Positions 28,980 through 37,803 of a stretch of DNA of 64,000 nucleotides are shown piece by piece. The notes below the pieces were generated by a model, which worked only from the letters and a program-made list of their open reading frames with translations, was not told where the DNA came from and made no database searches. How positions within the stretch are numbered: position 1 is the stretch's first letter; each line of letters starts with the position of its first letter. The position numbers were made by a program, and so were the translations under genes. This DNA comes from VFJZ01 sp046598415 (GTDB lineage Bacteria; Actinomycetota; Thermoleophilia; Gaiellales; F1-60-MAGs149): assembly GCA_046598415.1 (NCBI GenBank), contig JBKJIG010000060.1:12400-76399 (forward strand), given 5' to 3'.

Positions 28980-29915
28980 TCATGATGTCGCGGTGACGCG
29001 ATCGGCGCGCGACCCCTCGCCGCCGAGAGCGACCGAGGCGCGGGCCGTCACCAGGTGGTAAACGATCAGCAGCTGCACCAGCGCGAGCGACTCGGAGCGG
29101 TGCAGGTGGGTGCCGATCGTGAACTCGCCGAGCCGCTCGGAGCGCAGGTGGCTGGCGAAGTGCAGGCGATCCCAGATCGCTTCCTCGATCTGCGCGGCGT
29201 AGGCCGGCTCGATGTCGCCGGCGATCAGCAGCGTCATCTCGTCCTCGCCCTCGATCAGGGTCATCCCCGGCTCGTCCTCGTCGATGTACGGCGCGAGGTC
29301 GGGGTGGACGAGGCCGGAGCGCAGCGTCACGCGGGCGCAGAGATGGCTCGCGTCGCCGTGGTCGCCGGGCAGGAATGCGATCACCATGTCGGCGAATCGT
29401 TGCTGCGGCCGCACGTACGTGGCCGAGTCCGGCTCGCGCCGGTCGAGCTCCTCGAGCACCTGGTCGGTGGTGTAACCGCGCCGCGAGCAGTCGCGATCGA
29501 CCTTCCACTGACGCCGCATCTCCTCCGGCGGGGCCAGGAAGATGCGGATGTCATAGACGTCGCGCAACGCCTGTGTGTGGTAGCCGAGCAGGCCCTCGAC
29601 GACCGTGAACTGTCGCGGCGTGATGTACACCGGCGGTGCGAAGGTGCCGTCCTTGTGCTGGTAGACCGGCTTCAGGATCGAGCGGCCGCCGCGCACCTCG
29701 CGGAGATGCTGCTCCATGATGTCGACGTAGTTGCACTCGGGATCGAGCGGCGTGATGGCGCGCTCGGCGCGTTGCTTGCGGTCGAACCGGTGGTAATCGT
29801 CGGCGGCGATGTGCGTGACGTGCTCCTCGCCGAGCAGCCGGACGATGCCGCGCGTGATGGTGGTCTTGCCGGCCGCGGAGTCGCCGACGACGCCGAGGAT
29901 GACGGGCCGCGGCAC
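28980..29915 (-). CDS. prk: Phosphoribulokinase
   Basis: 311 residues. P-loop GVVGDSAAGKTT at the N-terminus, then HIAADDYHRFDRKQRAE, DIMEQHLREV and VVEGLLGYH are the conserved blocks of bacterial class I phosphoribulokinases. It phosphorylates ribulose 5-phosphate to RuBP, the RuBisCO substrate. It is the last gene of cbbL-cbbS-cbbX-prk, two bases after cbbX. Its end abuts the peptidase remnant, so the operon appears to have been joined to older DNA here. Confidence 0.93.
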   Translation of the reverse strand: MPRPVILGVVGDSAAGKTTITRGIVRLLGEEHVTHIAADDYHRFDRKQRAERAITPLDPECNYVDIMEQHLREVRGGRSILKPVYQHKDGTFAPPVYITPRQFTVVEGLLGYHTQALRDVYDIRIFLAPPEEMRRQWKVDRDCSRRGYTTDQVLEELDRREPDSATYVRPQQRFADMVIAFLPGDHGDASHLCARVTLRSGLVHPDLAPYIDEDEPGMTLIEGEDEMTLLIAGDIEPAYAAQIEEAIWDRLHFASHLRSERLGEFTIGTHLHRSESLALVQLLIVYHLVTARASVALGGEGSRADRVTATS

Positions 29916-29917
29916 GG

Positions 29918-30805
29918 TCAGCTCCCGTCGCCGAACACGGAGCTCTTCAGCAGGTCGGAGGCCGCGATCGTGGCCAGGTCGTCGCGCGACAGCGGGCCTG
30001 GCCGATCGAACAGCCGCGCGGCCTGGCGAAGGCGCGCGCGATCGATCGCGTTGCGGATGCTGCGTGCGTTCGCGAACCGCGGCTGCCCGATCCGGCGTTC
30101 GATGTAGGCGACGAGTGCCATCTCGGCATCGTCGTCGAGCTCGTAGGAGCGCTGCTGCAGCATCAGCCGCGCGATCGCGACCAGCTCGTCGACGGTGTAG
30201 TCGGGAAAGGCGATGTGGTGCGCCACGCGGGACCCCATGCCGGGGTTGAGCTGGAAGAAGTCCTCCATCGGTTCGCGATAGCCGGCCAGGATCACCACCA
30301 GCCGGTCGCGGTCGGCCTCCATCGCCGACAGCAGGATCTCGATCACCTCACGGCCGTAGTCCCGTTCGTTCTCGGGCCGGTCGAGGTAGTACGCCTCGTC
30401 GATGAACAACACCCCGCCGTAGGCGCGCTTCAGGACCTCCTTGGTCTTCGGCGCCGTGTGGCCGACGTACTGGCCGACCAGGTCGTCGCGCGTGACCGAC
30501 ACCACCTGGGGGCGCTCGACGTAGCCGAGCCGGTGGAGGATCTCCGCCATGCGCAGCGCGACCGTCGTCTTGCCCGTTCCCGGGTTGCCGGTGAAGCTCA
30601 TGTGCAGCGACGGGCGCGCGGCGACGAGGCCGGCGTCGGCGCGGAGGCGATCGATGATCAGCAGTGCGGCGATCTCGCGGATGCGCGTCTTCACGGGCCG
30701 CAGGGCGACCAGGTCGCGGTCGATCTCTGCCAGGACGACCTCGACATCTCGACGGAGGCTCGCGTCGTCCGTCCCGTGCAGCGGCACGGCCACCGTGGCG
30801 GTCAC
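29918..30805 (-). CDS. cbbX: Red-type RuBisCO activase CbbX
   Basis: 295 residues, an AAA+ ATPase. Walker A is in SFTGNPGTGKTTVALRMA and Walker B is FIDEAYYL. The loop DLVGQYVGHTAPKT is the CbbX pore-loop region. It uses ATP to remove inhibitory sugar phosphates from red-type RuBisCO by pulling on the CbbL C-terminus. GTG 30805 overlaps the cbbS stop as GTGA. Confidence 0.93.
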   Translation of the reverse strand: MTATVAVPLHGTDDASLRRDVEVVLAEIDRDLVALRPVKTRIREIAALLIIDRLRADAGLVAARPSLHMSFTGNPGTGKTTVALRMAEILHRLGYVERPQVVSVTRDDLVGQYVGHTAPKTKEVLKRAYGGVLFIDEAYYLDRPENERDYGREVIEILLSAMEADRDRLVVILAGYREPMEDFFQLNPGMGSRVAHHIAFPDYTVDELVAIARLMLQQRSYELDDDAEMALVAYIERRIGQPRFANARSIRNAIDRARLRQAARLFDRPGPLSRDDLATIAASDLLKSSVFGDGS

Positions 30806-31236
30806 GCCGGCTCCCGGTAGCGGCGCCCGGAAGGCACGTCGGTGGCGTAGGAGTGCAACGTATAACGGATCTGGCGATCGGCCTGCTCCTGGCGCTCCAG
30901 CCGGAAGCCCGGCTCGTGGTCGGGCCGCCCGACGATGAACGACAGCGCCGTCGTCTGCCGGCCGAGCGAGCGGTCGTAACAGACAACCTTGACGTAGGCG
31001 TGCGGGTTTGCGGCACGGGCGGCCAGCACGTCGGCCATCGGCAGGGCGACGTCGCGCTCGCCGAGGTCGAAGTGCGGCGTCCCCCACATCTCCCACAGCG
31101 AGTTGCGCGGGTGCGGGTCGTCGGTGTGCTCGACCATGATCGACCAGCCGTTCCGCAGGGCGTAGCGCAGCTGCGCCTCGATCTGCGCGTCGTTGAGGTC
31201 GGGCAGGAAGGAAAAGGCGCCCTGGGTGATCCGCAT
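30802..31236 (-). CDS. cbbS: RuBisCO small subunit, form IC
   Basis: 144 residues. The N-terminus MRITQGAFSFLPDLNDAQI is diagnostic of the red-type small subunit, and the C-terminal extension IRYTLHSYATDVPSGRRY forms the extra hairpin found in form IC/ID enzymes. It assembles with CbbL as L8S8. It starts nine bases after the cbbL stop, with an AGGAGG-like site before the ATG. Confidence 0.95.
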   Translation of the reverse strand: MRITQGAFSFLPDLNDAQIEAQLRYALRNGWSIMVEHTDDPHPRNSLWEMWGTPHFDLGERDVALPMADVLAARAANPHAYVKVVCYDRSLGRQTTALSFIVGRPDHEPGFRLERQEQADRQIRYTLHSYATDVPSGRRYREPA

Positions 31237-31245
31237 CGGTGCCTC

Positions 31246-32691
31246 CTAGGCCAACGTCGGGGTGACGACGACATCGGGCGTATCGGTCGACTCGTAGTCG
31301 AAGGTGATGTCCTTCCAGACCTCGAGCGCCGCATCGAGCTCGGGGCAGCCCTTCGCGGCTCCGGCGAGGATGTCCGGGCCCTCCCGATAGAAGTCGCGGC
31401 CCTCGTTGCGGGCCTGGATCATGGCCTCGACGGCGACCCGGTTGGCCGTCGCACCGGCGGCGATCCCCAGCGGGTGGCCGATCGTGCCGCCGCCGAACTG
31501 CAGCACGCAGTCCTCGCCCAGGTGGTGTAACAGCTGGTGCATCTGGCCGGCGTGGATACCGCCGGACGCGACCGGCATCACGCCGGGGAGCGCCGCCCAG
31601 TCCTGGTCGAAGTACAGACCGGTGGCCGGGTTCGCCGTGTTGTACGGCTGCCGGCAGATGTCGTAGTAGCCGCGCACGTTGCCGGGGTCGCCCTCGAGCT
31701 TGCCGACGACGGTGCCGGCGTGAATGTGGTCGACGCCGATCAGCCGGCACCACTTTGCGAGCACGCGGAACGACATGCCGTGGCTCTTCTGCCGGGTGTA
31801 GGTGCTGTGCCCGGCGCGGTGCAGGTGCAGGATCACGCCGTTGGCGCGACACCACCTGGCCATCGACTGCAGCGCCGTGTAGCCGACGGTGAGGTCGACC
31901 ATCACGATCACGCTGCCGATGTCGCGAGCGAACTCGGCGCGCTCGTACATCTCCTCCATCGAGGCCGCGGTGATGTTCATGTAGTGGCCCTTGACCTCGC
32001 CGGTGGCAGCCGAGGCGCGCATGACCGCCTCCATCGCGAACAGGTAGCGGTCGCGCCAGCGCATGAACGGCTGCGAGTTGATGTTCTCGTCGTCCTTGGT
32101 GAAGTCGAGCCCGCCGCGCAACGCCTCGTAGACGACGCGGCTGTAGTTCTTGGCCGATAGGCCGAGCTTCGGCTTCGTGGTGGCGCCGAGCAGCGGCCGG
32201 CCGAACTTGTCGAGGTACTCGCGCTCCATCACGATCCCGTGGGCCGGTCCCTGGAACGTCTTCACGTAGTGCGCCGGGATGCGCATGTCCTCGAGCCGGA
32301 GCGCCTTCAGCGCCTTGAACCCGAACACGTTGCCGATGATCGACGACGACAGGTTCGCGATCGACCCCTCCTCGAACAGGTCGAGGTCGTACGCGATGTA
32401 GGCGATGTACTGGGACGGGTCGCCCGGCACCGGATCGACCCGGTAGGCCTTCGCCTGGTAGTGCTCGTACGGGGTCAGGCGGTCGGTCCAGACGACCGTC
32501 CAGGTCGCGGTCGACGACTCGCCGGCCACGGCGGCGGCCGCCTCGATCGGATCGACCCCGTCCTGTGGCGTGATCCGGAAGGCGGTCAGCACGTCGGTGT
32601 CGCGCGGCTCGTAGTCGGGATCCCAGTAACCCATCTGGGCATACGGCGTCACGCCTGCCGTCCAGCGATCCTTCGGGGGGCTCGTGGTCAT
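31246..32691 (-). CDS. cbbL: RuBisCO large subunit, form IC
   Basis: 481 residues. The catalytic core is intact: TTKPKLGLS with the base Lys, the carbamylated Lys in GLDFTKDDENINS, HLHRAGHST, and loop 6 GTVVGKLEGDP. Sequence around KDRWTAGVTPYAQMGYWDP is form IC-like. It fixes CO2 onto RuBP. ATG 32691 has GAAGG eight bases upstream. The gene reads divergently from cbbR across an 83-bp AT-rich regulatory region. Confidence 0.96.
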   Translation of the reverse strand: MTTSPPKDRWTAGVTPYAQMGYWDPDYEPRDTDVLTAFRITPQDGVDPIEAAAAVAGESSTATWTVVWTDRLTPYEHYQAKAYRVDPVPGDPSQYIAYIAYDLDLFEEGSIANLSSSIIGNVFGFKALKALRLEDMRIPAHYVKTFQGPAHGIVMEREYLDKFGRPLLGATTKPKLGLSAKNYSRVVYEALRGGLDFTKDDENINSQPFMRWRDRYLFAMEAVMRASAATGEVKGHYMNITAASMEEMYERAEFARDIGSVIVMVDLTVGYTALQSMARWCRANGVILHLHRAGHSTYTRQKSHGMSFRVLAKWCRLIGVDHIHAGTVVGKLEGDPGNVRGYYDICRQPYNTANPATGLYFDQDWAALPGVMPVASGGIHAGQMHQLLHHLGEDCVLQFGGGTIGHPLGIAAGATANRVAVEAMIQARNEGRDFYREGPDILAGAAKGCPELDAALEVWKDITFDYESTDTPDVVVTPTLA

Positions 32692-32774
32692 GGGCGAACC
32701 TTCGCTGATTGTCAATTTGATGGCAAGCAAAATATTCGCGCGAACAAACAGGTCATTGCCTATCATTCGCGAAC
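32692..32774. promoter_or_regulatory. cbbL-cbbR divergent control region
   Basis: An 83-bp intergenic region, much more AT-rich than its surroundings. It contains two related palindromes, TTCGCGCGAA (32735-32744) and TTCGCGAA (32766-32773), the second directly before the cbbR start. A possible cbbL -10 (TATTTT, minus strand, 32734-32729) overlaps the first. This fits autoregulation and activation by the LysR-type CbbR, whose sites normally sit in this position. Confidence 0.6.
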
Positions 32775-33680
32775 GTGTCGATGACCCTCACACAGCTACG
32801 CAGCTTCCTCGCCGTCGTGCGGGCCGGGTCGGTGCGCGGCGCGGCCGAGGAGCTCGTCGTCACCCAGCCGTCGGTGTCCGCTGCCGTGTCGGCGCTGTCG
32901 CGCGAGCTCGGCGTCGAGCTCCTCGAGCGCGAGGGCCGGGGCGTCCGGCCGACCGCCGCCGGCACGGCGTTCGCCGCGTACGCCGCCGACGTGGTCGGCC
33001 TGCTCGACCGCGGGCGACGCGTCGCGCACGAGACGGCGGCGAGCAGCGAGCGGGTGCTGCGCATCGCGGCCGTCACCACCGCCGCCGAGTCGTTCGTGCC
33101 GGCGCTCATGCACGCGTTTGCCGTCGTCCACCCCGACGTGGCCCTCACGCTCAGCGTGGGCAACCGCGGCGCGGTGCTCGGACTGCTGCTCGGCCACGAG
33201 GCCGACGTCGCGTTCGGTGGGCGCCCGCCCCAGGACGACCGCCTCGTCGCGCACGCCTTCGCTCCCAACCGGCTGGTGCTGATCACCGAGCCGGGCGATC
33301 CACTCGCCGGCGGCGCAACCGTGGACGCGGCGGCACTGGGCGGCCGAAACTGGCTGCTGCGCGAGCCGGGATCCGGCACGCGCACCGTCAACGAGGAGTT
33401 CCTGGTCGCCGCCGGGCTGGGCGCGACCACGCTCACCGTCGGGTCGAACGGGGCCATCAAGCAGGCCGCGCGGGCCGGTCTCGGCATCTCGTTCGTGTCG
33501 TGGGACGCGGTCGAGGCGGAGATCAGCGCCGGCCTGCTGGGAGCGATCGCCGTCCAGCCGGCGCCGCTGCCGCGCGAGTGGCACGTGATGCGGTCGCTGG
33601 TCGGCCCTCGCAGGTCGCTCGACGATGCGTTCGTGGCATACGTACGAGCAAACAGGCTGCGCCACAGGGACCGGAGCTGA
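32775..33680 (+). CDS. cbbR: LysR-type regulator of the Calvin-cycle operon
   Basis: 301 residues. The N-terminal winged helix reads LTQLRSFLAVVRAGSVRGAAE with TQPSVSAAVSALSRELGVELLER as the recognition part. A periplasmic-binding-type effector domain follows. Divergent placement next to cbbL identifies it as CbbR, which senses metabolites such as RuBP or NADPH in other bacteria. GTG 32775 and ATG 32781 are both possible starts; the palindrome TTCGCGAA ends directly before the GTG. Confidence 0.85.
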   Translation: MSMTLTQLRSFLAVVRAGSVRGAAEELVVTQPSVSAAVSALSRELGVELLEREGRGVRPTAAGTAFAAYAADVVGLLDRGRRVAHETAASSERVLRIAAVTTAAESFVPALMHAFAVVHPDVALTLSVGNRGAVLGLLLGHEADVAFGGRPPQDDRLVAHAFAPNRLVLITEPGDPLAGGATVDAAALGGRNWLLREPGSGTRTVNEEFLVAAGLGATTLTVGSNGAIKQAARAGLGISFVSWDAVEAEISAGLLGAIAVQPAPLPREWHVMRSLVGPRRSLDDAFVAYVRANRLRHRDRS

Positions 33681-33744
33681 CAAGACGCGCAGCCACGGCG
33701 AGATCCGTTCGAGTCCCGGGACCGGTCGCTGGCGTTCCCGGCGG

Positions 33745-33773
33745 TTGACAGTCGGCGTCGCGCGGGGAACAAT
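33745..33773 (+). promoter_or_regulatory. Promoter of the inositol-type operon
   Basis: A perfect -35 TTGACA (33745-33750), a 17-bp spacer and AACAAT (33768-33773) as -10. Transcription should start near 33780, about eight bases before the palindromic operator and 35 bases before the first start codon. Confidence 0.65.
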
Positions 33774-33787
33774 GCCGCCGGTCGAAG

Positions 33788-33801
33788 TTGGATCGTTCCA
33801 A
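33788..33801. promoter_or_regulatory. LacI-type operator TTGGATCGTTCCAA
   Basis: Arms TTGGA and TCCAA are perfect inverted repeats around a central TCGT. It lies just after the expected transcription start and touches the AGGGAGG ribosome-binding site, an ideal place for repression. The core matches the palindromes at the second LacI operon (near 59020 and 62145). The likely ligand is the LacI protein encoded third in this operon. Confidence 0.6.
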
Positions 33802-33813
33802 GGGAGGTCGGGT

Positions 33814-34914
33814 GTGCGGCGCCTGCGAGTCGGGTTGGTTGGAGCGGGCCTCGTCGGTCAGGCCGCCCACGCGTTCTTCCTCTGGGAGGACCGCGAGCGC
33901 TTCGACCTAGTCGCCCTCGCCGACGCGTCCGCCGAGGTCCGCGCCGCCGTCGGCGATCGCTACGGCATCCCCGAGCGGCACGCGGCGTTGGAGCCGCTGC
34001 TCTCACTCGGCCTCGACGCGGTCGTCTGCGCCACCCCCGACCCTTCCCACCCGGCCATCACGATCGCCGCGCTCAACGCCGGGCTGCACGTCCTGTGCGA
34101 GAAGCCCCTCGCGCTCACGACGGCGGCGTGCGACGAGATGATCACCGCCCGTGACCGCAGCCAGCGCGTCCTCCAAGTCGCCTACATGAAGTGCTACGAC
34201 CCGGCGGTGGAGAGGATGCTCGAGCTCCTGCCGGAGCGCATCGAGGATGTCCGCTACGTCTCGGTCGAGGTCAACGATCCCGACCACGAGCCGTTCGTGG
34301 CGCACCTGCCGATGCGCTTCTGCTCGGACGTGCCCGACGCCCTGATCACCGCTGGGCGGCGCCTCTGGGCGGCGCAACTCGCCGAAAGCGCCGGCGGCAA
34401 GCCGGACGAGGCCGGGGCGCGCGCGCTCGCCGGCGGGTACCTGTCGGCGATGGTGCACGACGTCGCCGTGCTCCACGGGATCGTCGCCCGCTACGGCGTC
34501 GAGCTGCCCGAGCAGGCGGCGCGCGGCACGATCATCGACGAGGGCCGCGGCGCGCAGCTCGGGGTGTTCCTGCCCGGCGGCGGCTACGCCTCGCTGGTGC
34601 ACCTCAACCTCCCTGGCGTGAACGACTACACGGAGCGCGTCACCGTCTACTGCACCGACCGCATTCTCGAGCTCGTCTTCCCCGCGCCCTACCTCCGCCA
34701 CCACCCGACCCGCCTCACGCTGCGGCGCAACGACGGCGCGCTCGGCCTGACGACCACGGAAATCCGGGCGAGCTACGAGGAGGCGTTCCGCAACGAGTTG
34801 CGCGCGTTCCACGCCGCGATCTGCGACGGTGCCGCGGTGCGCACGCCGCCGGAACTCGCCCGTCGCGACGTCGCTCTGCTCGTTTCCGCCTATCACCGCG
34901 CGATGGAGCGATGA
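33814..34914 (+). CDS. Gfo/Idh/MocA family dehydrogenase
   Basis: 366 residues. The N-terminal Rossmann motif is RVGLVGAGLVGQAAHAFF, and the EKP signature is in VLCEKPLALTT. The C-terminal beta-sheet domain is of normal size. Members oxidise inositols, sugars or their derivatives with NAD. GTG 33814 is fixed by AGGGAGG at 33801-33807. It is the first of nine tightly coupled genes, and the stop overlaps the next start as ATGA. Given iolD, iolC and iolB downstream, an inositol or inositol-ether substrate is likely; the exact one is unknown. Confidence 0.82.
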   Translation: MRRLRVGLVGAGLVGQAAHAFFLWEDRERFDLVALADASAEVRAAVGDRYGIPERHAALEPLLSLGLDAVVCATPDPSHPAITIAALNAGLHVLCEKPLALTTAACDEMITARDRSQRVLQVAYMKCYDPAVERMLELLPERIEDVRYVSVEVNDPDHEPFVAHLPMRFCSDVPDALITAGRRLWAAQLAESAGGKPDEAGARALAGGYLSAMVHDVAVLHGIVARYGVELPEQAARGTIIDEGRGAQLGVFLPGGGYASLVHLNLPGVNDYTERVTVYCTDRILELVFPAPYLRHHPTRLTLRRNDGALGLTTTEIRASYEEAFRNELRAFHAAICDGAAVRTPPELARRDVALLVSAYHRAMER

Positions 34915-35870
34915 CCGTGCGCATCGGTCTCTACAGCGACGCATTGCCCCAACTCGACCGCCTCGCGCTCCTCTCCTGGTGCGCCCAGCGCGGCATCGCC
35001 GACGTCGAGCTCGGCGTCGGCGCCTGGGGCCCGCTCCCGCGCCCGCACCTCGATCTCGACCAGCTGCTCGCGGAGCGCGGCGCGCGCGACGTGATCGCCG
35101 GCGAGTTCGCCGACCACGGCCTGTCCCTCGCCTGCGTCAACGCGGCGGGCAACGTCCTGCACCCGAACCCAATGGCCCGGGCCGATGCGCAGGCCCGACT
35201 GCGCGGGGCGCTCGAGCTCGCCGCGCTCCTCGGCGTCGACCGCGTGGTGACCATGAGCGGCTGCCCCGGTGCACGGACGCCGAGCCCGATCGGCGTCTGG
35301 GCCGTATGGTCATCGAGCGCCGACGACGAGGCGCTCTGGGACTGGCAGTTCGACAACGAGGTGGCGCCGTACTGGCGCGAGACGAGCCGTCTCGCGGCCG
35401 CGATCGCGCCCGACGTACAGGTCTGCCTCGAGCTCCACGCCGGCCTCGCGATCTACAACCCGGCGTCGTTCGCCCGGCTCGCGGAGGTGGTCGGTCCGAA
35501 CGTCGGCATCAACTTCGACCCGAGCCATTTCTGGTGGCAGGGCATCGACCCGCTCGCGGTCATCGCCGAGCACGGCGACCGGATCGGCTTCTGCCACGGC
35601 AAGGACACGCTCGTGTACCCCGACCGGGTGCGCGTGAACGGTGTCAACGACCATCGCTTCCCGCCCGACCCCGCCACCTCCACCTGGCACTTCGCGGCCG
35701 TCGGCGAGGGGCACGACGACGCCACCTGGACGACGCTCCTGTCGACCCTCCGTGCGGCCGGCTACGACGGGGTCGTCTCGATCGAGCACGAGGACCCGCG
35801 CTACGACGGCGAGGAGGGCGTCGAGCGTTCTCTGGCGGGGCTGCGCCGAGCGCTGGAGGCGATCCGGTGA
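34911..35870 (+). CDS. Sugar phosphate isomerase/epimerase-type TIM barrel protein
   Basis: 319 residues. AP-endonuclease-2/xylose-isomerase-like fold: metal-site residues are Glu in VCLELHAGL, Asp/His in NFDPSHFWWQ, His in GFCHGKD and Glu in VSIEHEDP. Enzymes of this fold include IolE, IolI and many 3-keto sugar epimerases. It starts inside the stop of the first dehydrogenase gene. Probable role: isomerisation or dehydration of the keto product of the adjacent dehydrogenase. Confidence 0.75.
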   Translation: MTVRIGLYSDALPQLDRLALLSWCAQRGIADVELGVGAWGPLPRPHLDLDQLLAERGARDVIAGEFADHGLSLACVNAAGNVLHPNPMARADAQARLRGALELAALLGVDRVVTMSGCPGARTPSPIGVWAVWSSSADDEALWDWQFDNEVAPYWRETSRLAAAIAPDVQVCLELHAGLAIYNPASFARLAEVVGPNVGINFDPSHFWWQGIDPLAVIAEHGDRIGFCHGKDTLVYPDRVRVNGVNDHRFPPDPATSTWHFAAVGEGHDDATWTTLLSTLRAAGYDGVVSIEHEDPRYDGEEGVERSLAGLRRALEAIR

Positions 35871-36808
35871 CCACGATCCACGACGTTGCGCGGCGCGCGG
35901 GCGTGTCGAAGTCGACGGTGTCGAACGTCGTCCGCGGCCGGTCGGTGGTCGCGGACGCCACCCGGCGTCGGGTCGAGCGGGCGATCGACGAGCTCGGCTA
36001 CCACCCGGACGTGGTCGCGCGCGCGCTGCGGTCGCGGGCGACCTTCGCGATCGGCATCCTCGTCCCCGAGACCGTCAACCCGTTCTTCGCGGTCCTGGCG
36101 CTGGGTGCCGAGCGGGCGGCACACGCGGCCGGCTATGCGGTGCTCGTGGTGACGACGGAGTGCGAGCCGGACCGCGAGCGCGAGGCGGTGCGGGCGCTGA
36201 TCGGCCGCCGCGTCGACGGGGTGCTCGTCGCGGGCGCCTCCGAGGGATCGATGCTGCACGCTGCGCTCCTCGAACGCGACGTACCGGTCGTGCTCGCCGG
36301 CATCTCGGGCATGTCCGACGCGCGGCTTGGCGTGATCGACGTCGACGACGACGTCGCCATGGACGCGGTCGCCGCGCACCTCGCCGCGCTCGGACACCGG
36401 CAGGTGGCGTTCGCCGGCAACGTGCTCCACGAGATGGCCGGCGAACGGCGACGGCTCGCCTTCGCCGCCGCTGCCAGCCGCCAGGGACTGGAGCTGGTCG
36501 GCATCGAGGATGCGCCGACGGCGATTGCCGCGCACAACGACATGATCGCGATCGGCGAGATCGACCGGCTGGAGCGGGCGGGCTGGCGCGTGCCGGCCGA
36601 CGTCTCCGTCGTCGGGTTCGACGACATCCCGCTGGCCGCGCACCGGCGCATCGACCTGACCACCGTCCGCGCCGACGGGCGCGCGCTCGGGCGGCGGGCG
36701 ACGGAGCTGCTCGTCACCGCCGCGGCGGCCGGCCGGCACGTCGCCCATACCGAGCTTTTCGACGCGGTGCTCGTCGTGCGCGGCTCGACCGGGGCGGTCG
36801 CGGCATGA
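35867..36808 (+). CDS. LacI family repressor, with a shortened effector domain
   Basis: 313 residues, short for the family (about 330-345). The HTH IHDVARRAGVSKSTVSNVVRG is followed by the hinge and a type 1 periplasmic-binding-like domain. Compared with the other LacI protein in this window, about 28-30 residues are missing between RQGLELVG and DAPTAIAAHND, a helix-strand segment before the conserved PTAI...ND motif. The remaining SVVGFDDIPLA and the C-terminal dimer region are intact. It is the third gene of the operon it probably represses. Recognition-helix residues SKSTVSNV are identical to those of the second LacI protein. Confidence 0.82.
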   Translation: MTTIHDVARRAGVSKSTVSNVVRGRSVVADATRRRVERAIDELGYHPDVVARALRSRATFAIGILVPETVNPFFAVLALGAERAAHAAGYAVLVVTTECEPDREREAVRALIGRRVDGVLVAGASEGSMLHAALLERDVPVVLAGISGMSDARLGVIDVDDDVAMDAVAAHLAALGHRQVAFAGNVLHEMAGERRRLAFAAAASRQGLELVGIEDAPTAIAAHNDMIAIGEIDRLERAGWRVPADVSVVGFDDIPLAAHRRIDLTTVRADGRALGRRATELLVTAAAAGRHVAHTELFDAVLVVRGSTGAVAA

Positions 36809-37803
36809 CGCCACTCGGGATCGCCGTCGTCGGTGCCGGCCGACAGGGCCTCGCGCACCTCGCAGCGGCGCGGATCGCGCGTCGCGTGCGCCTGCGCGCC
36901 GTCTGCGACGCCGTGCCGGGCGTCGCCACCAAGGCCGCCCGGGACGGCATCGCGGCCGACGGCGACCTCGCGCGCACCCTCGACCGCGACGAGGTCGAGG
37001 CGGTGGTCGTGGCGGCCTCGACGCACCGCCACGCCGAGATCGTCGACGCCGCGCTCCGCGCAGGCCGCCACGTGCTTTGCGAGAAGCCGCTCACCCTCCT
37101 GCCAGCCGACGACGACCGGCTCGCCGCGCTCGCGGCGGAACGCGGCCTCGTACTTCAGGTCGGCTTCACGCGCCGCCACGGCTGGCCGTACCGCGAGGCG
37201 CTGCGCCTGCTGCGCGCCGGCGTGATCGGCGAGCCCCGGCTCGCCCGGCTCGCGCAGTGGGACGCGGAGGCGCCGCCGCCCGCGTTTCTCGACCCGGCGG
37301 TTTCCGGCGGGCTCGAGATCGACTGCGGCATCCACGAGGTCGACCTCGCCGGCTGGCTGCTCGGCGCGCCCATCGCGCGCGTCGCCGCGCAAGGCGCGCC
37401 GACGCGCGCCGCGATCGCCGCAGTCGGCGACGTCGAGGCGCTCGCCGCGCTGGCGGCGACCACGGCCGGGCACGCCGTCACGATCGACCTGCACCGCTCC
37501 TGCGGGTTCGCCGACATCGTCCGCAGCGAGATCGCCGGGAGCGAGGGTGCGTTGCTGATCCGCTTCGACGGCGCCGGCGGCCTTGCGGTCGGCACGCGCG
37601 ACGGGCTCCGCGACATCGCCGGCCCACCGGGCGACGCCATCGCGACGGCCCTTGCAAGCCAGCTCGACGCGCTCGCCGCGGCGGTCGCGGGCGAGCCGGT
37701 CGAGGCAGCCGGCGCGGCTGATTCCACGCGCGCGCTGCTCGCTGCCCGCGCGATGGCCGAGGCTCGCCGCAGCGGGCGCTGGGAGGAGGTACCACGTCGG
37801 TGA
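36805..37803 (+). CDS. Gfo/Idh/MocA family dehydrogenase (inositol 2-dehydrogenase-like)
   Basis: 332 residues. The Rossmann motif is GIAVVGAGRQGLAHL, the EKP motif is HVLCEKPLTLL, and GLEIDCGIHEVDLAGWLLG carries the D-x-x-x-H catalytic pair of inositol dehydrogenases. It probably oxidises myo-inositol or an isomer to the 2-keto compound, the substrate for the dehydratase encoded later in the operon. It starts in the LacI stop codon (ATGA). Confidence 0.82.
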   Translation: MTPLGIAVVGAGRQGLAHLAAARIARRVRLRAVCDAVPGVATKAARDGIAADGDLARTLDRDEVEAVVVAASTHRHAEIVDAALRAGRHVLCEKPLTLLPADDDRLAALAAERGLVLQVGFTRRHGWPYREALRLLRAGVIGEPRLARLAQWDAEAPPPAFLDPAVSGGLEIDCGIHEVDLAGWLLGAPIARVAAQGAPTRAAIAAVGDVEALAALAATTAGHAVTIDLHRSCGFADIVRSEIAGSEGALLIRFDGAGGLAVGTRDGLRDIAGPPGDAIATALASQLDALAAAVAGEPVEAAGAADSTRALLAARAMAEARRSGRWEEVPRR

